Source of the DNA: Clostridium sp. CAG:1024 | Lineage (GTDB): Bacteria > Bacillota > Clostridia > Christensenellales > CAG-138 | Assembly (NCBI GenBank): GCA_000432015.1 | Contig: HF985432.1 | Coordinates: forward strand, 20,095 to 39,381 | Direction of reading: 5' to 3' | DNA: 19,287 bases | The notes under the pieces: generated by a model | Database searches by the model: none | The model's input: the letters and a program-made list of their open reading frames with translations, nothing else | Told to the model about the DNA's origin: nothing | In this document: positions 14,363 through 19,287 of the stretch, in pieces | How the letters are laid out: every line of letters starts with the position of its first letter | Position numbering within the stretch: position 1 is the stretch's first letter | Translations under genes and position numbers: made by a program

Positions 14363-15172
14363 TCAATACGCATCTGCGTCGAACGACGCCATGTGCAGAT
14401 CAAACTGCTGATCGATCGTTCCGTTCTCCATGTTCTCCTTCAACACTTCGTTGATGAGCGCGAGGAAGTCCTCCTGTCCCTTTGCAACGCCGAGGGCTAT
14501 GTCCTCTTCGGAAATCAGGCCGAGCAGCTCGATCTTATCCGCATTCTGCTTGACGATGTATTCCGCAGGCAGCACATCGATGATCGCCGCGTCCGCATTG
14601 CCGGAGACAACTGCCTGTCCCGCTTCTACCATGCCTTTGAACGGCAGGACCTCTGCGCCTTCCACGTTCTCCGTGGCGTATGCGTCGCCCGTAGTGCCGA
14701 GCTGCACCGCGATCTTCTTTCCGGCAAGATCGTCAAACGATTTGATATCCGAGCCGACGGGAACGATCACCTGAAGCCCCATTTTGATATATGTATCGGA
14801 AAAATCAATGGATAGTTTTTTCTCATCCGTTGCCGTCATGCCCGCGGCGATCATGTCGCCCTTGCCGCCGACCAATGCTTCAACGAGAAGATCAAAGTCC
14901 ATGTCTACGATCTCCAGCTCAACGCCGATCTTATCCGCGATGAGCTTCGCAATGTCGGCATCCACGCCGACGACCTCGCCGTCGTCCCCGATATACTCAA
15001 AGGGCGGGAAGGTAGCATTCGTCAACACGACGAGCTTTCCGGCCTCTTTGATCTTATCGATCGTAGGCGTAGCGGAATCGGCAGAAACATCGGACGCGGG
15101 TTTCGAGGCCGAGCAGGCGGCAAACGATGCGAGCATTGCAATCGCCAGCAGTACAGCAAACAGTTTTTTCAT
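14363..15172 (-). CDS. Polar amino-acid ABC transporter substrate-binding lipoprotein
   Basis: A 269-residue family 3 solute-binding protein (SBP_bac_3). The signal peptide MKKLFAVLLAIAML is followed by SFAAC with the lipidated Cys20. The mature part shows GKLVVLTNATFPPFEY (45-60), GVDADIAKLIADKIG (69-83), the ligand loop AGMTATDEKKLSIDFSD (110-126), and AAIIDV (195-200) with Asp199 for the ligand amino group. The Arg that usually binds the ligand carboxylate, in a TxxR context, is Lys118 here. The ATG at 15172 has GGGAGG 8 bases upstream. It is the first gene of the importer operon, behind a consensus promoter. The ligand is probably a polar or basic amino acid, not defined further. Confidence 0.93.
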   Translation of the reverse strand: MKKLFAVLLAIAMLASFAACSASKPASDVSADSATPTIDKIKEAGKLVVLTNATFPPFEYIGDDGEVVGVDADIAKLIADKIGVELEIVDMDFDLLVEALVGGKGDMIAAGMTATDEKKLSIDFSDTYIKMGLQVIVPVGSDIKSFDDLAGKKIAVQLGTTGDAYATENVEGAEVLPFKGMVEAGQAVVSGNADAAIIDVLPAEYIVKQNADKIELLGLISEEDIALGVAKGQEDFLALINEVLKENMENGTIDQQFDLHMASFDADAY

Positions 15173-15202
15173 CTTGGTATCCTCCCATAACAATTCTCTT
15201 TG

Positions 15203-15232
15203 GTTCCGTGGGAGGCTTGCTCCCTGCCGAAC
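15203..15232 (-). promoter_or_regulatory. Leader hairpin of the amino-acid importer mRNA
   Basis: Between promoter and start codon, GTTC/GAAC and GGGAG/CTCCC arms form an interrupted stem. The 3' arm CCTCCC (15210-15215) is also an exact complement of the Shine-Dalgarno GGGAGG (15181-15186), so two exclusive pairings are possible. Confidence 0.55.
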
Positions 15233-15242
15233 TTGTGAGGTC

Positions 15243-15271
15243 ATTATACTCTGTAAATTTATACATGTCAA
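15243..15271 (-). promoter_or_regulatory. Consensus promoter of the amino-acid importer operon
   Basis: On the minus strand, TTGACA (15266-15271) and TATAAT (15243-15248) are exactly 17 bases apart, a perfect sigma-A promoter. Such a strong promoter suggests negative control. The spacer holds TGTA-N6-TACA, a possible operator. Confidence 0.85.
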
Positions 15272-15312
15272 TAGCATATTTCACATATTTTATACAAAAT
15301 TACACGAAAATT

Positions 15313-15334
15313 ATGTATATTTGATGTATATTTC
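15313..15334. repeat. Tandem 11-bp AT-rich direct repeat upstream of the importer promoter
   Basis: ATGTATATTTG and ATGTATATTTC are adjacent copies differing only in the last base, one helical turn apart. They lie about 40-70 bases upstream of the -35, in an AT-rich tract. They could be regulator sites or UP-element-like DNA. Confidence 0.55.
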
Positions 15335-15360
15335 GTGCGGTATTCTTTCTGGGCATATGT

Positions 15361-15393
15361 AAAAATGTCCCGGACGGCAAAGCCGTCCGGGAC
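15361..15393 (-). terminator. Terminator of hpf
   Basis: A perfect 12-bp stem GTCCCGGACGGC/GCCGTCCGGGAC (15367-15378 with 15382-15393) has a 3-base loop and is followed on the minus strand by ATTTTTAC. It lies 24 bases past the hpf stop codon. Confidence 0.92.
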
Positions 15394-15417
15394 GTTGATT
15401 CTCACGCCGTGATCGCC

Positions 15418-15957
15418 TTATGCTTCCGGCTCGATCAGGCCGTAATTTCCGTCTTTTCGGCGATACAAAACATTGATCTGCTCCGTGGCTGCATTTTGAA
15501 AAACATAAAAGGAATGCCCGAGCAATTCGATTTGCAGCATGGCCTCCTCCTCGCTCATGGGCTTAATATTGAACCGCTTGACACGAACAATGCGCGGTCC
15601 TTCCTCTTCGTCATAGTCTTCAAACGCTTCGGCGTACACCGGTTCGTCAAATTTAAAAGCGCCGGAACGCAGGCTCTTTTCGAGTCTGGTACGGTGACGC
15701 AGAATCTGCTTTTCAATCTTATCGAGGACGTTGTCCACAGAGGCGTACATATCGCCCGTAATCTCCTCGGCGCGAATGATGCCGCCCTCGTACGGAATTG
15801 TAACTTCCGCGATATGGCGGTTCCGCTCAACGGAAAGTGTGACCTGTGCCTCCGTATCCTGCGGAAAATATCGCTCAAGCTTTGCGACCTTCTTTTCTAC
15901 CATGTCGCGAAGGTAGTCGGAGATTTCCAGGTTCTTTCCAAAGATGGCAATACGCAT
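15418..15957 (-). CDS. hpf: Long-form ribosome hibernation promoting factor (Hpf/RaiA/YfiA family)
   Basis: A 179-residue protein that dimerises 70S ribosomes into inactive 100S particles in stationary phase or stress. The N-terminal ribosome-binding domain (1-98) begins MRIAIFGKNLEISDYLRD and contains VERNRHIAEVTI and GDMYASVDNVLDKIEKQILRHR in sequence. A linker rich in Asp and Glu (about 104-120) leads to the C-terminal dimerisation domain (121-179), with IVRVKRFNIKPMSEEEAMLQ and GHSFYVFQNA. The two-domain layout defines the long form of Gram-positives. The ATG at 15957 has AAAGGAG 8 bases upstream. A long structured leader precedes it, and a strong terminator follows. Confidence 0.96.
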   Translation of the reverse strand: MRIAIFGKNLEISDYLRDMVEKKVAKLERYFPQDTEAQVTLSVERNRHIAEVTIPYEGGIIRAEEITGDMYASVDNVLDKIEKQILRHRTRLEKSLRSGAFKFDEPVYAEAFEDYDEEEGPRIVRVKRFNIKPMSEEEAMLQIELLGHSFYVFQNAATEQINVLYRRKDGNYGLIEPEA

Positions 15958-15971
15958 AGTGTTCTCTCCTT

Positions 15972-16140
15972 TTGGGCACAAGATTTGAAATGACTGTTTC
16001 GGATAGGTTCTGCTGTGCCTCGCTTTTATATTCGCCCCTGGGTGGCCTTTTCCCTGCTTTTTTGCGGACGGGAATCCGGCATTCACGGATTGCTAATTCC
16101 TTCGTAACAGGAATTTCACTTTTCTACCATTGTCAGGACA
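15972..16140 (-). ncRNA. Long structured leader of hpf, candidate raiA-motif RNA
   Basis: The roughly 170-190-base leader contains many complementary segments. There are two adjacent hairpins with 7-base loops, AATTCCT/AGGAATT (16095-16115) and AATCCG/CGGATT (16073-16091). A long-range pairing TGAAAT/ATTTCA joins 16113-16118 to 15986-15991. A further pairing GGCACA/TGTGCC ends just before the ribosome binding site. No reading frame with a start and ribosome binding site is visible. The raiA motif is a known, highly structured RNA class that lies upstream of this gene family in anaerobic Firmicutes and Actinobacteria, and position and size fit. I cannot verify the consensus here. Confidence 0.6.
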
Positions 16141-16147
16141 AAGCCGT

Positions 16148-16177
16148 ATAGTATCTTATCATCAGAGCAAGGAACAA
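16148..16177 (-). promoter_or_regulatory. Putative promoter of the hpf leader
   Basis: On the minus strand, TTGTTC (16172-16177) and TACTAT (16148-16153) are 18 bases apart. Transcription from here would produce a leader of about 185 bases. Confidence 0.5.
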
Positions 16178-16219
16178 GGAACGATACCCCCCAATATTAC
16201 CTCCCATCCCATCCCAAGG

Positions 16220-16251
16220 AAAAGCGCCTCCGAAAACCCGGAGGCGCTTTT
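16220..16251. terminator. Strong terminator after the 131-residue orphan gene
   Basis: A perfect 13-bp stem AAAAGCGCCTCCG/CGGAGGCGCTTTT (16220-16232 with 16239-16251) has a 6-base loop and T-runs on both strands. On the minus strand it ends the upstream orphan gene, just before the hpf promoter. Confidence 0.9.
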
Positions 16252-16286
16252 CTTTGCGCAGCGGCGCGCAACGCATACGAAGCCGC

Positions 16287-16682
16287 TCATTTTCCCATCA
16301 GCTTCAACAGCGCTTTGACGTCCGGACCGCCGCTGCCGTTGTTCCCGCCGTTTGCATTGCCAAGCAGCTGCATAAGCTGCACCAGCGTCTCCATATCGGG
16401 CACGTTCTGTTTCTGCTGCGGGCACGACGGCGGAGGCGGCGGACACGGCGGCTTTTCCGGTCCTTGAGGCATCGGAACGCAAAGCCGTGCCGCGATCTCT
16501 CGAAGCATCCCATCCGGCAATACCGGTCTCAGTCCTGTAAGGTAACATGCGGCGCCCTCTTTGCCGCGCTGTTCGAGGATATATCTTCCAAGCAGCACCG
16601 CGTGGCCGATCGGCGTATCCTGTCCGCACGCCTGCTGCTCCGCAGGCCGTTTGGGAAACTCTCCCGCCGAGTATCGTTGCAT
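16287..16682 (-). CDS. Hypothetical protein, proline-rich linker and C-terminal amphipathic helices
   Basis: A 131-residue protein I do not recognise. Residues 25-69 look like a small helical domain (PIGHAVLLGRYILEQRG, then LPDGMLREIAARL). A proline- and cysteine-bearing linker follows (70-90; PPCPPPPPSCP). Two short amphipathic segments close the protein, METLVQLMQLLG (97-108) and DVKALLKLMGK (121-131), joined by a Gly/Asn-rich stretch. No signal peptide or membrane helix is seen. The ATG at 16682 is preferred, since a G-rich ribosome binding site lies 7 bases upstream; the ATG at 16688 is too close to it. It has its own terminator and diverges from another orphan gene. Codon use and terminator placement support a real gene. 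Confidence 0.75.
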   Translation of the reverse strand: MQRYSAGEFPKRPAEQQACGQDTPIGHAVLLGRYILEQRGKEGAACYLTGLRPVLPDGMLREIAARLCVPMPQGPEKPPCPPPPPSCPQQKQNVPDMETLVQLMQLLGNANGGNNGSGGPDVKALLKLMGK

Positions 16683-16768
16683 ACGCATTCCCCCCCTATC
16701 ACTGTATCCTATGCGGGCGGCACGTTTTTCGGAACCGGTGCATAAGATAGTTTCTGAGGTGATACGGC

Positions 16769-17014
16769 ATGAAACGGCAGCTTCGGGATTTCGGAATAGA
16801 AGGCAGACCCGCGCCGCAGACGGAGGAAGAGACCGTGCAGTCGCTTTACGACGCTTACCAGGGCAAAAGCGAGGCGGAACTCATGCGGGCGCTGTCCGGC
16901 ATGAGTGCAGAAGAAAAGGCGCAGCTATCCGCCTTTCAAGCGGAGCTTGCGCCCATGCTTTCCGCTGCGCAGCGGGAAAAACTGTCTGCGATCCTCCGCG
17001 CGCTCAATATGTGA
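16769..17014 (+). CDS. Hypothetical small helical protein
   Basis: An 81-residue protein I do not recognise. After a basic N-terminus (MKRQLRDFGIEGRP), residues 18-45 include ETVQSLYDAYQGKSEAELM. Residues 46-80 form a long predicted amphipathic helix pair (MSAEEKAQLSAFQ, then MLSAAQREKLSAILRAL). There are no cysteines, signal peptide or membrane segment. GAGGTG lies 7 bases before ATG 16769. It is divergent from the 131-residue orphan, and its 3' end overlaps the convergent phosphodiesterase gene by 11 bases. Both orphans end in short Leu/Met-rich helices, which may or may not be meaningful. Confidence 0.75.
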   Translation: MKRQLRDFGIEGRPAPQTEEETVQSLYDAYQGKSEAELMRALSGMSAEEKAQLSAFQAELAPMLSAAQREKLSAILRALNM

Positions 17015-17822
17015 GCGGCGGACGGTAATGCTCGAAGATGATCGCGTCATACTGTTGTGTCAGCTTGTCGTGATCGTCTTCGGGCCGCGCTGTCCACGCA
17101 ACACGCATGGCCCCCATCGCTTCCGACAGGCGGACAAGCAGCGGCTTTTTCCCGACGCGATAGGCGATGAACTGCGGATGCGTCAAGCAGTTCATGAGCA
17201 GGCGGCTCGCCACAAACGACAGATGCCACGGCAAGCCCTTGATCGAATATCGCATCTGTTCGGAAAGCTGTCCGCGCAGTACCTCCGGCGCGTTCCGATA
17301 AAACCAACGCACGATATGCGGGTCGAAGCTCTCCACGCAGTATGCCCCGCCATATGTCAGCAGCATCTCGCGCGTCAAACGGCACAACGTCCCGACATCG
17401 CCGCCGGTCTTGAGCTCAACAATCATCGGAATGCGTCCAGCGATCGTATCAAGCACCTCGGAGAACAACGGTATCGTATGCTCTGTCCCGAATAGGCGCA
17501 TCTGCTGCAGTTCCTCAAAAGAATATGCATCGACCCGTGCGTCAACGCCGCAGGCCCGCAGCAGCGTGTCGTCATGAAACACCACGATCTGCTTGTCCCG
17601 CGTGAGCTGCACGTCGAGCTCCACGCCGTATCCGGCTTCCGCCGCCGCATGGAACGCGGCAAGCGAATTCTCCGGAACGGTCTGATCCTTCTCATATAAC
17701 CCGCGATGCGCGAACGTACGGTGCTCAAACAGCGCTCTCTGCGCGTCCGTACTGCGTCCGGGCCTGACCGCCAAAACGATGAGGAGCAAAATCAAAACGA
17801 TCAGTACAAGAAGCAACCACAT
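17004..17822 (-). CDS. Membrane-anchored glycerophosphodiester phosphodiesterase (GDPD)
   Basis: A 272-residue enzyme that hydrolyses glycerophosphodiesters to glycerol 3-phosphate and an alcohol. An N-terminal membrane helix (2-19) is followed by the TIM-barrel GDPD domain. Catalytic and metal residues are intact: His39-Arg40 in AHRG, Glu51-Asn52 in PENS, Glu68 and Asp70 in VELDV, His83 in VFHDD, and Glu136-Lys138 in VELK. ESFD (164-167) and VAWTARPEDD near the C-terminus also fit. The anchor probably puts the enzyme outside the membrane, where it could act on lipid or teichoic-acid head groups; that is inference. The ATG at 17822 has GGAGGG 8 bases upstream. The neighbouring divergent MFS transporter may import a product, but this is not shown. 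Confidence 0.93.
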   Translation of the reverse strand: MWLLLVLIVLILLLIVLAVRPGRSTDAQRALFEHRTFAHRGLYEKDQTVPENSLAAFHAAAEAGYGVELDVQLTRDKQIVVFHDDTLLRACGVDARVDAYSFEELQQMRLFGTEHTIPLFSEVLDTIAGRIPMIVELKTGGDVGTLCRLTREMLLTYGGAYCVESFDPHIVRWFYRNAPEVLRGQLSEQMRYSIKGLPWHLSFVASRLLMNCLTHPQFIAYRVGKKPLLVRLSEAMGAMRVAWTARPEDDHDKLTQQYDAIIFEHYRPPLTY

Positions 17823-17841
17823 AAACGCATCCCTCCAATGC

Positions 17842-17870
17842 TTGTTATTATACGCCGAATGCGGTAAGAT
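17842..17870 (+). promoter_or_regulatory. Putative promoter of the MFS transporter gene
   Basis: TTGTTA (17842-17847) and TAAGAT (17865-17870) are 17 bases apart. The predicted leader is about 50 bases. Its -35 touches the GDPD -10, and its -10 touches the GDPD -35. Confidence 0.5.
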
Positions 17871-17875
17871 GTATA
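17847..17875 (-). promoter_or_regulatory. Promoter of the GDPD gene
   Basis: On the minus strand, TATACA (17870-17875) and a consensus TATAAT (17847-17852) are 17 bases apart. It overlaps almost completely with the divergent MFS promoter on the other strand. Confidence 0.65.
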
Positions 17876-17928
17876 GAAGCAAGACAAATCCCGCAAGCTT
17901 TTTACTGACATCGAAGGAGTATGGCCGC

Positions 17929-19287
17929 ATGAAACTCAATTATAAAAGAACGATCTTTGTTGGATTCGCCTTTTTCCTGATCTGCACCTTTTGGCAGGCT
18001 TACGACACCATCATTCCGAAGATCCTTGTTGATCAGTTCGGCATGTCGCAGGCAGGCTCCGGCGTGGTCATGGCACTGGACAACATTCTCGCGCTGTTCA
18101 TGCTTCCGCTGTTCGGCGCGATATCCGACCGCTGCACAAGCCGGCGCGGCCGTCGAACGCCCTTCATTATTATTGGTACGATCGTCGCTTCCGTGATGCT
18201 CGTTGTTCTGTCCTTTGTGGACAACAAACAGCTTTCCAACATTGCGGACGTTTCCGTCATTGACGATCCCGCTTCGCTCGCCGCGCTGTACGAGGCGGAG
18301 CAGGACCACGCCCTCAAAACGCCGGACGGTACGGAGTTCGTTCTCAGCGAACGCTTTACCTCCGAAGAATTTTCCGCGATTCGGAGCCAGATCGAGCAAA
18401 ACGGCAAGCTCGTCACGAACCCGGATTATACGAACTACGTCGTTCCCGCGCGTCAGAACTATGCCTGGCAATGTACGGCCAAAGCGCCCGGAACCCTCGT
18501 TCTATTCCTCTGCATCCTGCTCGTCATTCTCATTGCAATGGCGATCTTCCGTTCGCCGGCCGTTGCGCTCATGCCGGATGTGACGATCAAGCCTCTGCGC
18601 AGCAAGGCAAATGCCGTCATCAATCTCATGGGCACGGCGGGTGGCATCATCGTTCTTGCCCTCGGCATGGCGTTCGCAACCGGCAGTATCAGGAACTCGC
18701 TCATGAGCTACACCGCGTTCTTCTCCATCGTGGCGGGTATCATGCTCGCGGCGCTCGGCGTGTTTCTCTGGCAGGTCAATGAGCCGAAATTTGCAGCCGA
18801 AATGGAAGCGGAAAGCAAAAAATACCACATCGATGAAACGCCCGGAGACGAAGCCGCAAAGGGGGACCGCAAGCTCTCCCGCGGCGAATTGGCTTCTCTG
18901 CTGCTCATTCTCGCCTCCGTTGTGTTCTGGTTCATGGGATACAACGCCGTAACGTCGAAATACTCGGTCTATGCGGGCAAAGTGCTGTCGCTCGACTATA
19001 ACAGCACGCTTATGATCGCAAACGTTGCGGCGATCATTTCCTATCTGCCGGTCGGCCTTGTCGCAAGCAGGATCGGTCGTAAAAAGACCATTCTTGCCGG
19101 TATCGTCATGCTGGCGTCCGCATTCTTTGTGGCATCCTTCCTGCGCGAGGGCAGCAGTGCGCTTCTCATGAACTGCATGTTCGCGCTCGCGGGCATCGGC
19201 TGGGCGACGATCAACGTGAACAGCTTCCCGATGGTGGTCGAGCTGTCCCGCGGCGGTGACGTCGGCAAGTACACCGGCTTCTACTAT
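17929..19287 (+). CDS. MFS transporter (GPH/SLC45-like), truncated by the window end
   Basis: At least 453 residues, open at the right edge. The first half has TM1 (about 8-25), TM2 and the cytoplasmic loop 2-3 signature GAISDRCTSRRGRRTP (63-78), which resembles sucrose or sugar cation symporters (GPH/SLC45-like). TM3 (79-96) is followed by a hydrophilic insert of about 90 residues (97-186), which the topology places outside the cell. TM4 and later helices follow. A second cytoplasmic signature-like loop, VASRIGRKKT (378-387), opens the second half. The last visible residues contain SFPMVVELSRGGDVGKYTG, like the TM10-11 region of this group. Start ATG 17929 has AAGGAG 9 bases upstream. The substrate is unknown; a sugar or glycoside is plausible. 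Confidence 0.88.
   Translation, partial: MKLNYKRTIFVGFAFFLICTFWQAYDTIIPKILVDQFGMSQAGSGVVMALDNILALFMLPLFGAISDRCTSRRGRRTPFIIIGTIVASVMLVVLSFVDNKQLSNIADVSVIDDPASLAALYEAEQDHALKTPDGTEFVLSERFTSEEFSAIRSQIEQNGKLVTNPDYTNYVVPARQNYAWQCTAKAPGTLVLFLCILLVILIAMAIFRSPAVALMPDVTIKPLRSKANAVINLMGTAGGIIVLALGMAFATGSIRNSLMSYTAFFSIVAGIMLAALGVFLWQVNEPKFAAEMEAESKKYHIDETPGDEAAKGDRKLSRGELASLLLILASVVFWFMGYNAVTSKYSVYAGKVLSLDYNSTLMIANVAAIISYLPVGLVASRIGRKKTILAGIVMLASAFFVASFLREGSSALLMNCMFALAGIGWATINVNSFPMVVELSRGGDVGKYTGFYY

Noticed and set aside
15313..15334. AT-rich tandem repeat as part of a CRISPR or replication origin
   Set aside because: There are only two adjacent 11-bp copies with no spacers, and no origin-associated genes or DnaA-box cluster are present.

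Overview
This window looks like chromosomal DNA of a Gram-positive anaerobe, probably Clostridia (Oscillospiraceae-like), with moderately high GC. The grounds are inferential: strong AGGAGG-type ribosome binding sites, a lipoprotein-type solute-binding protein, a long-form Hpf, a YjdF protein, a membrane-anchored HtrA, a MacB-like exporter with no outer-membrane partner, and many strong Rho-independent terminators. I see no rRNA, tRNA, IS element, phage gene or CRISPR array. No stretch over 300 bases lacks a gene.

Layout, left to right. 1-2.8 kb: a [Fe-S]-type Rrf2 regulator (-) diverges from a membrane-anchored HtrA protease (+), which converges on a flavin-reductase-like protein (-) at a bidirectional terminator. 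2.8-5.4 kb: a metal-resistance operon (+) of ArsR/SmtB sensor, stand-alone HMA domain protein and P1B-2 Zn/Cd/Pb ATPase, behind a tandem palindromic operator. 5.4-6.9 kb: a MATE exporter (-). 6.9-10.6 kb: a MacB-like operon (-) of adaptor, ATPase and FtsX permease. 10.6-12.2 kb: a GNAT acetyltransferase gene broken by one in-frame stop (+), then a stand-alone E2/CAT-fold protein with a degenerate active site (+). 12.2-12.8 kb: yjdF (-) behind a yjdF riboswitch. 12.8-15.3 kb: a polar amino-acid ABC importer (-), ordered binding protein, permease, ATPase. 15.4-16.2 kb: hpf (-) behind a long, highly structured leader that may be a raiA-motif RNA. 16.2-17.0 kb: two unrecognised small proteins, divergently transcribed. 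17.0-19.3 kb: a membrane-anchored glycerophosphodiesterase (-) and a divergent MFS transporter (+) that runs off the window.

The theme is envelope and stress physiology: protein quality control, metal export, two exporters, amino-acid uptake, ribosome hibernation. The most interesting material is in the non-coding leaders. Two probable structured RNAs precede yjdF and hpf. The amino-acid-binding-protein mRNA can form alternative hairpins that hide or free its Shine-Dalgarno site. The metal operon has two identical-architecture palindromes 32 bp apart. The glycerophosphodiesterase and MFS genes appear to share overlapping face-to-face promoters. On the protein side, the notable items are the degenerate E2-like enzyme, an adaptor with four lipoyl half-motifs, a large extracytoplasmic insert in the MFS protein, and the divergent orphan pair.
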